A stretch of 64,000 nt of DNA from Manis javanica. Taxonomy: Eukaryota > Chordata > Mammalia > Pholidota > Manidae. Below, piece after piece: positions 48,257 through 61,632 of this stretch (positions within the stretch are counted from its first letter, which is position 1; every line of letters starts with the position of its first letter). The DNA is taken from the NCBI RefSeq assembly GCF_040802235.1, contig NC_133161.1, forward strand, positions 48,163,001 through 48,227,000, written 5' to 3'. Both the position numbers and the translations under genes were made by a program. The notes beneath the pieces are model-generated. The model searched no databases, was not told the origin of the DNA, and worked only from the letters and a program-made list of their open reading frames with translations.

Positions 48257-51200
48257 TTGGTAACCACGATTCTAAAGCCTGAAATGGCAATACGTACATA
48301 CCTATCAATAATCACCCTAAATGTAAATGGACTGAATGCACCAATCAAAAGACATAGAGTCACTGAATGGATAAAAAAACAAGACCCATCTATATGCTGC
48401 TTACAAGAGACTCACCTCAAATCCAAAGACATGCACAGACTAAAAGTCAAGGGATGGAAAAAGATATTTCATGCAAACAACAGGGAGAAAAAATCAGGTG
48501 TTGCAGTACTAGTATCAGACAAAATGGACTTCAAAACAAAGAAAGTAACAAGAGATAAAGAAGGACATTACATAACGATAAAGGGCTCAGTCCAACAAGA
48601 GGATATAACCATTATAAATGTATATGCACCCAACACAGGAGCACCAGCATATGTGAAACAAATACTAACAACTAAAGGTGGAAATAGATTGCAATGCATT
48701 CATTTTAGGAGACTTCAACACACCATTCACTCCAAAGGACAGATCCACCAGACAGAAAATAAGTAAGGACACAGAGGCACTGAACAACACACTAGAACAG
48801 ATGGACCTAATAGACATCTATAGAACTCTACACCCAAAAGCAACAGGATACACATTCTTCTCAAGTGCACATGGAACATTCTCCAGAATAGACCACATAC
48901 TAGGCCACAAAAAGAGCCTCAGTAAATTTAAAAAGATTGAAATCCTACCAACCAACTTTTCAGACCACAAAGGTGTAAAACTAGAAATAAATTGTACCAA
49001 GAAAGCAAAAAGGCTCACAAACACATGGAGGCTTAACACACGCTTCTAAATAGTCAATGGATCAATGACCAAATCAAAATGGAGATCCAGCAATATATGG
49101 AAATAAATGACAACATGAACACAAAGCCCCAACTTCTGTGGGATGCAGCGAAAGCAGTCTTAAGAGGAAAGTATATAGCAATCCAGGCATATTTAAAGAA
49201 GGAAGAACAAACCCAAATGAATAGTCTAATGTCTCAATTATCAAAATTGGAAAAAGAAGAACAAATGAGGCCTAAAGTCAGAAGAAGGAGGGACATAATA
49301 AAGATCAGAGAAGAAATAAACAAAATTGAGAAGAATAAAACAACAGAAAAAATCAATGAAACCAAGAGCTGGTTCTTTGAGAAAATAAACAAAATAGATA
49401 AGCCTCTAGCCAGATTTATTAAGAGAAAAAGAGTATCAAAACACATCAACAGAATCAGAAATGAGAAAGGAAACATCACGACGGACCCAACAGAAATACA
49501 AAGAATTACTAGAGACTACTATGAAAATCTATGTGCTAAGAAGCTGGAAAACCTAGAAGAAATGGACAACTTTCTAGAAAAATACAACCTTCCAAGACTG
49601 ACCAAGGAAGAAACACAAAATCTAAACAAACCAATTACCCTCAAAGAAATTGAAGTGGTAATCAAATAACTACCCAAGAAAAAAACCCCTGGGCCAGATG
49701 GATTTACCTCGGAATTTTATCAGACATACAGAGAAGATATAGTACCCATTCTCCTTAAACTTTTCCAGAAACTAGAGGAGGGAATACTCCCAAACTCATT
49801 CTATGAAGCCAACATCACCCTAATACCAAAACCAGGCAAAGACCCCACCAAAAAAGAAAATTACAGACCAATATCCCTGATGAACATAGATGCAAAAATA
49901 CTCAATAAAATATTAGCAAACCGAATTCAAAAATATATTAAAAGGATCATACACCACGACCAAGTGGGATTCATCCCAGGGTTGCAAGGATGGTACAACA
50001 TTCGAAAATCCATCAACATCATCCACCACATAAACAAAAAGAAAGACAAAAACCACATGATCATCTCCATAGATGCTGAAAAAGCATTCGACAAAATTGA
50101 ACATCCATTCATGATAAAATCTCTCAGCAAAATGGGTATAGAGGGCAATGGGATAAACCCACAGCCAACATCATACTGAACAGTGAGAAGCTAAAAGCTT
50201 TTCCTCTGAGATCGGGAACAAGACAGGGATGCCCACTCTCCCAACTGTTATTTAATGTAGTACTGGAGGTCCTAGCCATGGCAATTAGACAAAACAAAGA
50301 AATACAAGGAATCCAGATTGGTAAAGAAGAACTCAAACTGTCTCTATTTGCAGATGACATGATATTGTACATAAAAAACCCTGAAGACTCCACTCCAAAA
50401 CTACTAGAACTGATATTGGAATTCAGCAAAGTTGCAGGATACAAAATTAACACACAGAAATCTGTAGCTTTCCTATACACTAACAATGAGCCAATAGAAA
50501 GAGAAATCAGGAAAACAATTCCATTCACAATAGCATCAAAAAGAATTAAATACCTAGGAATAAACCTAACCAAAGAAGTAAAAGACCTATACCCTGAAAA
50601 CTATAAGACACTCTTAAGAGAAATTAAAGAGGACACTAACAAATGGAAACTCATCCCATGCTCTTGGCTAGGAAGAATTAATATCGTCAAAATGGCAATC
50701 CTGCCCAAAGCAATATACAGATTCGATGCAATCCCTATCAAATTACCAACAACATTCTTCAACAAACTGGAACAAATAGTTCAAAAATTCATATGGGAAC
50801 ACCAAATACCCCGAATAGCCAAAGCAATCCTGAGAAAGAAGAATAAAGTGGTGGGGATCTCACTCCCCAACTTCAAGCTCTACTACAAAGCCATAGTAAT
50901 CAAGACAATTTGGTACTGGCACAAGAACAGAGCCACAGACCAGTGAAACAGATTAGAGGCTCTAGATGTTAACCCAAACATATATGGTCAATTAATAATT
51001 GATAAAGGAGCCATGGACATACAATGGCGAAATGACAGTCTCTTCAACAGATTGTGCTGGCAAAACTGGACAACTACATGTAGGAGAATGAAACTGGACC
51101 ATTGTCTAACCCCATACACAAAAGTAAATTCAAAATGGATCAAAGACCTGAATGTATGTTATGAAACCATAAAACTCTTAGAAAAAAACATAGGCAAAAA

Positions 51201-52077
51201 TCTCTTGGACATGAACATTAACGACTTCTTCATGAATATATCTCCCCGAGCAAGGAAAACAAAAGCAAAAATGAACAAGTGGAACTATATGAAGCTGAAA
51301 AGCTTCTGTACAGCAAAAGACACCATCAATAGAACAAAAAGGTACCCTACAGTATGGGAGAATATTTTCGTAAATGACAGATCCGATAAAGGCTTGACAT
51401 CCAAAATATATAAAGAGCTCATGCACCTCATCAAACAAAAAGCAAATAATTCAATTAAAAAATGGGCAGACGAGCTGAACAGACAATTTTCCAAAGAAGA
51501 AACTCAGATGGCCAACAGACACGTGAAAAGATGCTCCACATTGCTAGTTATCAGAGAAATGCAAATTAAAACCACAGTGAGATATCACCTCACACCAGTA
51601 AGGATCGCCACCATCCAAAAGACAAACAACAACAAATGTTGGCAAGGTTGTGGAGAAAGGGGAACCCTCCTACACTGCTGGTGGGAATGTAAATTATTTC
51701 AACCATTGTGGAAAGCAATATGAAGGTTCCTCAAAATGCTTAAAATAGACTTACCATTTGACCCAGGAATTCCACTTCTAGGAATTTACCCTAAGGATGT
51801 GGCACTCCAGTTTGAAAAAGACAGATGCACCCCTATGTTTATTGCAGCACTATTTACAATAGCCAAGAAATGGAAGCAACCTAAGTGTCCATCAGTAGAT
51901 GAATGGATAAGGAAGATGTGGTACATATATACAATGGAATATTACTCACTCATCAGAAGACAACAAATCCTACCATTTGCAACAACATGGATGGAGCTAG
52001 AGGGTATTATGCTTAGTGAAATAAGCCAAGCGGAGAAAGACAAATACCAAATGATTTCACTCATCTGTGGAGTATAA
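48257..52077 (+). pseudogene. L1-D ORF2 (multiply disabled)
   Basis: Endonuclease N-terminus from 48257 (MVTTILKPEMAIRTYLSIIT, LNVNGLNAP, QETHLKSKD). A frameshift near 48670 is followed by [14 protein letters not shown] and the late endonuclease residues (SRIDHILGHK, LPTNFSDHKGVKLE) to 49049. After another frameshift comes the linker and RT entry (49079-49669), a stop at 49670, then [20 protein letters not shown] and [18 protein letters not shown] small deletion lies near 50142. The RT active-site FADD is at 50347-50358. A TGG to TGA stop occurs near 50945, with two more frames to the C-terminus at 52077. Domain order and length are otherwise those of a complete L1 ORF2. Confidence 0.92.
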
Positions 52078-52159
52078 GAACAAAAGAAAACCGGAAGGAA
52101 CAAAACAGCAGCAGAATCACAGAATCCAAGAATGGACTAAGAGTTACCAAAGGGAAAGA

Positions 52160-52260
52160 GACTGGGGAGAATGGGAGGGTAGGGAGAGATAAGGGTGGGG
52201 AAGAAGAAAGGGGGTGTAATGATTAGCATGTATAATATGGGGGGTGGGGAAAAGGGGTGG
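52160..52260 (+). other. G-rich polypurine tract in L1-D 3' UTR
   Basis: Runs of GGG at 52173, 52177, 52182 and 52193, followed by further G4-G5 runs. This is the conserved G-rich stretch of L1 3' UTRs, known to favour G-quadruplex structures. Here it lies on the SKAP2-sense strand. Confidence 0.7.
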
Positions 52261-53989
52261 GCTTTGCAAAACAGAGAAGACAAGTAGTGATTCTACAGCA
52301 TCTTACTATGCTGATGGACAGTGACTGTAATGTGGTTTGTAGGGGGTCTTGGGGTAGGGGAGAGCCTAGTAAACATAATGTTCTTCATGTAACTGTAGAT
52401 TAATGATAACAAAATAAAATAAAATAAAATAAAAAAGTGAAAAAAAAGAATTCTTGCTTTGTGTTATTGCATATATCACTCCTCTCATTACTAGCAATAT
52501 CATCCATGCCTTTTGAAATGTAAATACAATAGGGTTTGTTGCACTGCAAATATAAATGTATAGTCACATGGCTCTTCCCTGAAGTCAGTTTTACTTTAAG
52601 TAGCTTTTTCAGAGAATATATTATCTAAGTAGATTGTTTTGTTGATTTGCTGGCTTTTGGTGTCTAGGTGTTTAAATGTATAGGTATGGTGGAGGGATCT
52701 AAGGGTGCCAGGGTCGTCATCTCAGAAAAAGAGTTACTGTTTTTAGCTTTCAAAGAGAAAGTTGGTTTGTTTCTTCGCATTTGTCTCTTTTCCTTTGTAA
52801 GAACTTTTCTTTTTCTTTTTTTCCCTGTGTGTCAGTCACCAAACCAAGCAGTCCTGCCAGATAAAGGAACTGAGATGCAAGGAAGCTTTGTGAATTATCT
52901 AAGCAGTGCTGCTGCTCAATGTGTGGTCTGCACACTGGCCCGGGTCTGCATCTATTTGTTACTGGTCTGCAACAGCATAAGTACTGAAATTGAGAGTGAG
53001 CATTTAGGAATGTTTGTAGCATTTTGATATTCCTGCATTTTCCAAATACAGGATATATATATATATTTAACCAAAGTATAATTTATGATGTCTTGGGGGA
53101 AAAAAACTCCTCTACCACAGCTTGTATTGATCTAAGATCAGGAGAAGAATTAATTACAGTAGTCTCAGAACTCTTAACTTTTGATTTTTTATTTTTTTGG
53201 GAGTCCTGTATCATTCTCTGTATCTTCATTCATTGTCATAGTCATGTTTTAATTTAAATATTAGATTCATTTTCACTATAGAGAAATTTTAGGGATTGTG
53301 ACTCCATATTTCTTGTCAAATATACTTTCAATGATATAAACAGATACTTTATTATATTTTAATATGGAAGGCCTGAAAGTAGTCTCCAAGTGTGTGTGTT
53401 ATAAAGCAGTGTTGCAGCCTCAAAGCTTTTCATCTGGAATATCTTGAGAAAAGGTTAATACCATCTAGTTCTTTTCCATGCCTAAAAAGTAGAAACAGAT
53501 AATATCATACTTAAAAACTCTATCAGAAAAGTAATTCTCAGAGATGTGCTTTTGTGTCATTTTGTTTAAATGTCTCCAAACACTCTTCCTCACCTTTTGT
53601 TAACCACCTGTAAGCTTTACTATTTTGAACATGCCTATCACTTTCTTTAGCACTAAAGGAGGTTAATAAATAATGTATTTATTCTAAAAAATAGTAAGAT
53701 CCTTACTGTGGGGAAAAAGAAATACACTTATATTTTTTGCACTGAATAGGACTTGTTTCGGTATTGGTATCCTGGGATCTATGTCCTGAGATGTATGTAT
53801 GCTATAAGCCTCTAATATGCTTAGAATAGAATTTCTTTGCTAAAAGAAAATGGCTTAAAGGAGGTAAAGAATTGATTAAAAAATATATATATAAGAAATA
53901 AGAAAGGGGAACCATGTTGTATGTTTTAGGCAGCATACTAGATGGAGTGAAAGTTTAGTTCAATGATTTTACTGTTTGTTTTGTTGGAC

Positions 53990-54240
53990 TGGGGGGGAAT
54001 AAAATGATTAATAACACATGTCATTGCCTTTAAGGATCTTACAGATTAGTAGAGGAAAGAGAGATGTACATATCAACTCCAGTTCAAGGCAGATTGGTAT
54101 AATCACTACTGCAAGATGATGATAATTATGATTAGAATGAAGACAGCCTTGATAGGGGAGGTGGCATTTTAGTCAGGATGGGGAGAATAAGAAGGCTTCT
54201 GATATGTGGAAACAAAGAGATAGTAGCATTTCAGATTTGT
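53990..54240 (+). repeat. L2-like relic
   Basis: GCCTTTAAGGATCTTACAGA, GGCAGATTGGTATAATCACT and GATAGGGGAGGTGGCATTTT are in the order of the central L2 consensus (AGCTTACAGTCTAGT, GGAGGTGGCATTTGAGC types). It is diverged, with approximate ends. Confidence 0.4.
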
Positions 54241-54257
54241 ACAACATCCTAGTAAAG

Positions 54258-54800
54258 GGATATATTGGTTAAAACTCTTTCTGTGAATGGGACAGAAGAG
54301 AAACCTAACTCAAACTGGTTTAAGCAAACAGCTGAAAGGGGAGTTTGTTTGTTCACTTACGAGAGAAGGTCAGAGCAGGAGTCTTGTTTCATACCCACCT
54401 GGATCCAGACAGGTGTTCAGACGGTAATGAGTGTTCTTACTCACATCCTGCTTTCCTGTGTATAGCTTCCTTTAAGATGGCTGCAAGCTACCAGCAGCTT
54501 CTTAGGTATTTTGGCTTGGGTCTTGTGCTTATTCTGAATTGATCACTATGGTCTGGGTAGGGGGTGGAGGGAGGGGTGAAAAGGAGGGAGTTTTTGCAGG
54601 GATTGTGGTGGAGGGTGTGTGTGTGTGTGTCCTGCAATTGGCCAAAACTGGCTCGTAAGTCCAAAAAGGAGTGTAGTGGTGGTGAGGTCAGCCCCACCTG
54701 AACCATGTGAAGATTAGGAGAGGTGTCATTCTCCAAAGGAAAACTGAGGTACTCCTACTGAAAAAAAGAAGCAGTTCTGGGCAGGCAAAAACAGGTATCT
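54258..54800. repeat. Ancient interspersed repeat, family not named
   Basis: GGGACAGAAGAGAAACCTAA, ACTCAAACTGGTTTAAGCAA, CACCTGGATCCAGACAGGTG, AAGATGGCTGCAAGCTACCA, GGTCAGCCCCACCTGAACCA and GGGCAGGCAAAAACAG occur in an order I recognise from a widespread ancient mammalian repeat. I cannot assign its class with confidence. A (TG)n of about 8 units lies near 54615. Confidence 0.45.
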
Positions 54801-56194
54801 ATTACTGTTTATACAGATAGAATATTATAAAAGTATGATTAAATTTAGAATTGAAAAAGCATATATGGGGAGGTAGGAAAATAAAGGGGTGGTATAGACA
54901 GTATTTTTAGATATCTAGGCAGCAGTAGATATTTCAGGCTCATTAGAGTAATGTCATTAAAGCAGTACATCAAAATCATTATTTAGCTTGCTAAATTTTG
55001 AATTGATTTATAGAGAGAAGAGCTAGAGGCAAAATACATATTAGGGAGACTAATTGTCTAGGCTAGTTAACTTTTTAAAAAGTCTCCAAACCTTTGTTTA
55101 GGGCCAGTTTCCCAGTTTGTGAAGTTTTTTATTTTTTTTTTAAACCTGTTTGCTGTTTGGCTATCCTGTTATTTTTTAGCAGTGAATGTGTAGAAAGGAT
55201 TAAACAGATGAAACAAAAATTAAAAATATAAATTACAAATAAAAATGATTAAATAGATGAAACAATCACTTTTTTAAAGTATCTATATAAAAAGGTAGAA
55301 ATGTATAAATAAGAGCTAAACAAAAATTAGATTTTCAGATTATTTGAATTTAGATTATCCTTTACAAACTTGCCTTTTATTTTTATTATTGTTTTCTAAT
55401 TTTTTGGGTTTTATATTAAAAAATTGAGCTAGTTAACAAAGATAAATATAGTACATCAAGGTTTAAATGGTCATGGTGGAGAGAGGGAACGAGGGAGAGT
55501 GAGTGCCCAGAGGGCATGTGCAGAAGAGCCCATGGTAGACTTAGTGATTGGACCTAAGGTGAGCCCTGGCACTGAGATTCTTTTCCTGAACAAGTGATAC
55601 TGTCTATAAAGAAAATGGGAAAATGGATAAAAAAGATGAAGTCTGTTGAACTTGAAGGAGTATTGAGAAATTCAACGGTAATTAAAAAGGGAGCCTGAGA
55701 TATAGAATAGAGATATAAAGAATAATTGATTTGTTTGCCTAAACATGTTGAATGTTGTGGGAAAGATAAGACTTGCCAGAGATCATAGAAGGAGATAGAT
55801 TAGGAGGTTCAAAATAACAAATACTATAACTTTTTTCACAAGTAAACCAAGATCATTGCTGCCTTTGATTCTAAGCAGATGATCCTGATTTATAGAAGTT
55901 TAGGAGCCATTAATTATTTTCATTCTTTAATATGACAGTATAGATATGGGGATGCATTTTATTGTAACAGTTTTCTTTGACATTTATTTAGATTCTTCTA
56001 TGTTCTTAGTCTTTTTTTTTTGTCTAATTATTTTCCTCTTTGTAATTCAGGTGTCATGTTTATTAACTATGTTTTGACCTGGCAGCTTAAACAATATTAA
56101 GTAATATTCAAGGCAGACCAGATGTACTTCTGGTATCTAAACACTAAATTTTGAAGGGCTTTAAAGAGGATAAATTTGTAGTTCATCATAATCA

Positions 56195-56395
56195 AGGATC
56201 AAATTTTATTGCAGTTAAGTTCACAGATTATGGTATCATGTATACCTGGGTTCAATCCTAGTTTGATATTATGACTTTGGAAATACTATTTTCTCTCTAA
56301 ATTTTTGTTTCTTAATTTATAAAAATAGGGATAACTGTAATATTTCATAGGATTATTGTAAGGTTAAGTGACTGGCATATAGATTGGCTCTTGGC
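56195..56395 (+). repeat. MIR SINE (sense)
   Basis: CACAGATTATGGTATCATGT, ACCTGGGTTCAATCCTAGTT, TTAATTTATAAAAATAGGGA and GGATTATTGTAAGGTTAAGT follow the MIR consensus from its tRNA-related head to the tail. Confidence 0.7.
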
Positions 56396-56452
56396 TGTTG
56401 TGTCACAAGATGACCAAGAGATTAGATAGTTAGCTTGGTTTTAGTTTATTTT

Positions 56453-56561
56453 TCTCTGGAATTTTAAAATACAGAGGTACAATTGATATATGACATTACT
56501 TTCAGGTGTACAACATGACATTCGATATTTATATATATTTCACACCTCTCTGGAATTTTAA
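56453..56561 (-). mobile_element. Very short L1 3'-end insertion with perfect TSD
   Basis: A perfect 15-bp direct repeat TCTCTGGAATTTTAA at 56453-56467 and 56547-56561 flanks only 79 bp (56468-56546). The insert (AGGTACAATTGATATATGAC, TTTCAGGTGTACAACATGAC) is antisense 3' terminus of an L1M-type element. It is an extreme 5' truncation. Confidence 0.8.
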
Positions 56562-57238
56562 CCCATGTTTGAGCCTAGCTGTGTTAGATGATATTTAATC
56601 TTGTTATATTGTTTAATGTCTTAAAGCTGAGCTGATAACTCTAGGATTGCTTTTATGATTTCATATTTGACTTTTTACTATAAATATGGCAGACACTTTA
56701 ATGGTGGTCCACATATGTCACAACTTATGTTAAATTCTGGTGATCTGTTTCTTCTTTATTTGGGTGGATTGTATTTAGCTTCCTGTCTCTGTCAGATACT
56801 GGGAAACTAATGAAACAATAGCATATAAATTTGATCAAAATAAGCCTTATCCTTGAAAGCCATTAACTGAATTGTGAAGATGCCAATGCAATCAGAATGT
56901 GGATAATTTTGAAATTCCAAATACCTCTGTTTTTTGGCTGGATATTTGCATACTTGACCAAAAAACCAAGATATATAATAACTGCAATCAAGTTACATTA
57001 AAACAATTTTGGTTTCATTAATGTACAATTACTTGAACAACATTATGGTTACTAGACTCTCCCTATTATCAGGTCTTTTGGATGTTGGCCATCCTAACTG
57101 GTATGAGGTGATATCTCATTGTGGTTTTAATTTGCATTTCTCTGATGATTAGCGATGTGGAGCACCTTTACATGTGCCTGTTGGCCATCTGAATTTCTTC
57201 TTTGGAGAAGTGTCTGTTCAAACTCCTCTGCCCATTTC

Positions 57239-57295
57239 TTTAATTTAATTTAACTTAATTTAATTTAATTTTACTTTATTTTATTTTATTTTATA
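57239..57295. repeat. TTTAA/TTTTA low-complexity tract
   Basis: Degenerate TTTAATTTAACTTAATTT and TTTTATTTTATTTTAT units. In minus orientation this is the A-rich tail of the complete L1-E copy. Confidence 0.85.
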
Positions 57296-57615
57296 TTGGT
57301 ATCACTAATGTACAATTACTTGAACATTATGGTTACTAGACTCCCCTATTATCAAGTTTCCATCACATACCCCATTACAGTCACTGTCCGTCAGCGTAGT
57401 AAGATGCTATAGAATCACTACTTGTCTTCTCTGAGCTGTACAGCCTTCCCTGTGTCCCCGCCCCCACACATTATGTGTGCTAATCATAATGCCCCTTTTT
57501 CCCCCTTATCACTCCCTTCCCACCCATCCTCCCCAGTCCCTTTCCCTTTGGTAACTGTTAGCCATTCTTGGGTTCTGTGAGTCTGCTGCTGTTTTTTTCC
57601 TTCAGTTTTTGCTTC

Positions 57616-60600
57616 TTATACTCCACAGATGAGTGAAGTCATTTGATACTTTTCTTTCTCTGCCTGGCTTATTTCACTGGGCATAATACCCTCTAGCTCC
57701 ATCCATGTTGTTGCAAATGGTAGGATTTGTTGTCTTCTGATGGGTGAGTAATATTCCATTGTGTATATGTACCACATCTTCTTTATCCATTCATCTATTA
57801 ATGAACACTTAGGTAGTTTCCATTTCTTGGCTATTGTAAATAGTACTGCAAAAACATAGGAGTGCATATGTCTTTTTCAAACTGGGCTCCTCCTGCATTC
57901 TTAGGGTAAATTCCTAGTAGTGGAATTCCTGGGTCAAAAGGTATTTCTATTTTGAGTTTTTTGAGGAATGTCCATACTGCTTTCCACAATGGTTGAACTA
58001 AATTACGTTCCCATCAGCAATGTAGGAGGGTTCCCCTTTTCTCCACCACCTGGCCAACATTTGTTGTTTGTCTTTTGGATGTTGGCCATCCTAATTGGTG
58101 TAAGGTGATATCTCATTGTGGTTTTAATTTGCATTTCTCTGATGACTAGCTATGTGGAGCATCTTTTCATGTGCCTGTTGGCCAACTGAATTTCTTCTTT
58201 GGAGAAGTGTCTGTTCAGATCCTCTGCCCATTTTTTAATTGGATTATTTGCTTTTCATTTATTTAGGTGCGTGAGCTCTTTATATAATTTGGATGTCAAA
58301 CCCTCATTGCATATGTTATTTATGAATATATTCTCCCATACTGTAGGATGTCATTTTGTTCTACTGATGGTGTTCTTTGCTGTACAGAAGCTTTTTAGTT
58401 TGATATAGTCCTGCTTGTTCATTTTTGCCTTTGTTTCCCTGGCCCAGGGAGATATGTTCATGAAGAAGTTGATCATATTTATGTCCAGTAGATTATTGCC
58501 TATGTTATTTTCTAAGACTTTTATGGTTTCATGACTAACATTCAGGTCTTTGATCCATTTTGAGTTTACTTTTGTGTATGGGGTTCGACAATAAACCAAT
58601 TTCATTGTCTTACATGTAGGTGTCCAGTTTTACCAACACCAGCTATTGAAGAGGCTTTCATTTCCCCATTGTATGTCTATGGCTCCTTTATCATATATTA
58701 ATTGACCATATATGCTTGGGTTTATATCTGGGCTTTCTAGACTGTTCCATTGGTCTATTGGTCTGTTCTTGTGCCAGTACCAAATTGTCTTGATTACTGT
58801 GGCTTTGCAGTAGAGCTTGAAGTCAGGAAGTTTAATTCCCCCCACTTCATTCTTCCTTCTCAAGATTGCTTTGGCTATTTGGGGTCTTTTGTGGTTCCAT
58901 ATGAATTTTAGAACTATTTGCTCTAGTTCATTGAAGAATGCTGTTGTTACTTTGTTAGGGATTGTATTGAATCTGTAGATTGCTTTAGGCAGGATATCCA
59001 TTCTGACAATATTAATTCTTCCTATCCATGAGTACGGGATATGTTTCCATTTATTGGTTTCTTCTTTAATTTCTCTCTTGAATATCTTGTAGTTTTCAGA
59101 GTATAAGTCTTTCGCTTCCTTGATTAAGTTTATTCCTAGGCATTTTATTCTTTCTGATGCAATTGTGAGTGGAATTGTTTTCCTGATTTCTCTTTCTGCT
59201 AGTCCACGTTAGTGTATAGGAATGCAGCAGATTTCTATGTATTAATTTTGTATCCTGCAACTTTGCTGAATTCAGATATTAGATCTAGTAGTTTTGGAGT
59301 GGAGTCTTTAGGGTTTTTGTATACAATATCATGTCATCTGCAAACAGGGACAGTTTGACTTCTTCCTTGCCAATCTGGATGCCTTTTATTTCTTTGTGTT
59401 GTCTGATTGCCATGGCTAGGACCTCCAGAACTATGTTGAATAAAAGTGGGGAGAGTGGGCATCCCTGTCTTGTTCCTGATCTTAAAGGAAAAGCTTTCAA
59501 CTTTTTGCTATTAAGTATGATGTTGGCTGTGGGTTTGCCGTATATGGCCTTTATTATGTTGAGGTACTTGCCCTCTATATCCATTTTGTTGAGATTTTTG
59601 ATCATGAATGGATGTTGAATTTAGTTGAATGCTTTTTCAGCATCTATGGAGATAATCATATGGTTTTTGTCCTTATTTTTGTTAATGTGGTGGATGATGT
59701 TGATGGATTTTCGAATGTTGTACCATCCTTGCATCCCTGGGATGAATCCCACTTGATCATGATGGATGATCTTTTTGATGTATTTTTGAATTTGGTTTGC
59801 TAATATTTTGTTGTGTATTTTTGCAACTATGTTCATCAGGGATATTTGTCTGTAATTTTCTTTTTTGGTGGGTTCTTTGCCTGGTTTTGGTATTGGATGA
59901 TGCTGGTCTCATAGAATGAGTCCTCTTCTGCTTTTTGGAAAACTTTAGGGAGGATGGGCATTAGGTCTTTACTAAATGTTTGATAAAATTCAGCAGTGAA
60001 ACTATCTGGGCCAGGAATTTTGTTCTTTGGTAGTTTTTTGATTACCACTTCAATTTATTTGCTGATAAGTGGTCTATTCAGATTTTCTGTTTCTTCCTGG
60101 GTCAGCCTTGGAAGGTTGTATTTGTCTAGAAAGTTGTCCATTTCTTCAAGGTTATCCAGTGTGTTACCATATAAGTTTTCATAGTATTTTCTCATAATTA
60201 TTTGTATTTCTGTGTTGTCTGTAGTGATTTTTCCTTTCTCATTTCTGATTCTGTTTATGTGTGTAGACTCTCTTTTTGTCTTGATAAGTCTGGCTAATGG
60301 TTTATCTATTTGGTTTATTTTCTTGAAGAACCACCTCCTGCTTTCATTGGTTCTTTCTATTGTTTTATTTTCTCAATTTTATGTATTTCTTCTTTAGTCT
60401 TTATTATGTCTCTCTTCCTACTGACTTTGGGCCTCCTTTGTTCTTCCTTTTCTAGTTTCATTAATTATGAGTTTAGTCTTTCATTTGGGGTTGTTCTTCT
60501 TTCCTGAGGTTGGCCTGTACTGCAGTGTATTTACCTGTTAGCACAGCCTTTGCTGTGTTCCACAGATTCTGTAGTGTTGAATTACTGTTGTCATTTTTCT

Positions 60601-61436
60601 CCATATATTGCTTGATCTCTGTTTTTATTCGGTCATTGATCCATTAATTATTTAGGTGCATGTTATTAAGCCTCCATGTGTTTGTGGGCTTTTTTGTTTT
60701 CTTTGTGTGATTTATTTCTAGTTTCATACCTTTGTGATCTGAGAAGCTGGTTGGTACAGTTTCTATCTTTTTGAATTTACTGAAGTTCTTTTTGTGGCCT
60801 AGTATATTCTTGAAAATGTTCCATGTCCACTTGAGAAGAATGCATTGCTTTTGGATGGAGTGTTCTGTAGATGTCCATTAGGTCCATCTGTTCTAATACA
60901 TTGTTCAGTGCCTCTCTTTACTTATTTTCTGTCTTGTTGATCTGTCCTTTGGAGTGAGTGGTGTGTTGAAGTCTCCTACTATGAATGCATTGCATTTTAT
61001 TTTCTCCTTTAATTCTGTTAGTATTTGTTTCACATATGTAGGTGATCCTGTTTTGGGTGCATAGATATTTATAATAGTTATATCCTCTTGTTGGACTGAC
61101 CCCTTTATCATTATGTAATGTCCTTCTTTCTCTCTTGTGACTTTCTTTGTTTTGAAGTCTATTTTGTCTGATACAAGTACTACAACTCCTGCCTTTTTCT
61201 CCCTATTAATTGCATGAAATATCTTTTTCCATCCCTTTACTTTCAGTCTGTGTATGTCTTTTCAGGTTTGAAGTGAGTCTCTTGTAGGCAGCATGTAGAT
61301 GGGTCTTGTTTTTTTTTTTTATCCATTTAGTGACTCTGTGTCTTTTAATTGGTACATTCAAACCATTTACATTTAGGGTGATTATCGATAGGTATGTATT
61401 TATTGCCATTGCAGGCTTTAGATTTGTGCTTACCAA
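57616..61436 (-). pseudogene. L1-E ORF2 (multiply disabled)
   Basis: The ORF2 start is at 61436 (MVSTNLKPAMAINTYLSIIT, LNVNGLNVP). Endonuclease fragments follow (61111-60905, [32 protein letters not shown]). RT segments include 60048-59836 ([20 protein letters not shown]), 59836-59621 ([17 protein letters not shown]) and 59605-59285, which contains [13 protein letters not shown] with the FADD active-site box. C-terminal pieces are at 59001-58630, 58605-58351 and 57867-57616. At least six frame breaks separate them. Domain order is complete, so the copy was full length when inserted but is now inactive. Confidence 0.9.
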
Positions 61437-61632
61437 AGATTCAAGGGCAATTCCCTTACTATCTAATCATCTGATTTAACTCACTTCGTATGCTATTACA
61501 AACACAACCTAAAGGTTCTTTTTTCCCCCCTCCTTTTTCTTCTTCCTCCATTTTTTATATGTTATTAATCATATACTGTACTCTTTGTCTATCCCTTGGG
61601 TGACATTTATTTAACCTTAGGAATACTTCCAT

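Larger units (their letters stand above)
46482..52452 (+). mobile_element. L1-D: near-full-length L1 (sense to SKAP2)
   Basis: A 12-bp direct repeat AAAAAAAGAATT at 46482-46493 and 52441-52452 flanks a body of about 5.95 kb. The 5' UTR begins with a perfect YY1-type AAGATGGCGGC (46510-46520) and runs to ORF1 at 47124. ORF2 follows from 48257 to 52077. The 3' UTR (52078-52440) has a G-rich polypurine stretch (52160-52260) and ends in an AAAAT-type tail. Both ORFs carry frameshifts or stops, so the copy is dead. Confidence 0.93.

Noticed and set aside
52668..53027. 119-codon open frame as a possible SKAP2 exon
   Set aside because: It does not match SKAP2, lacks a flanking splice-site pair in phase with exon 4, and resembles no protein I know.
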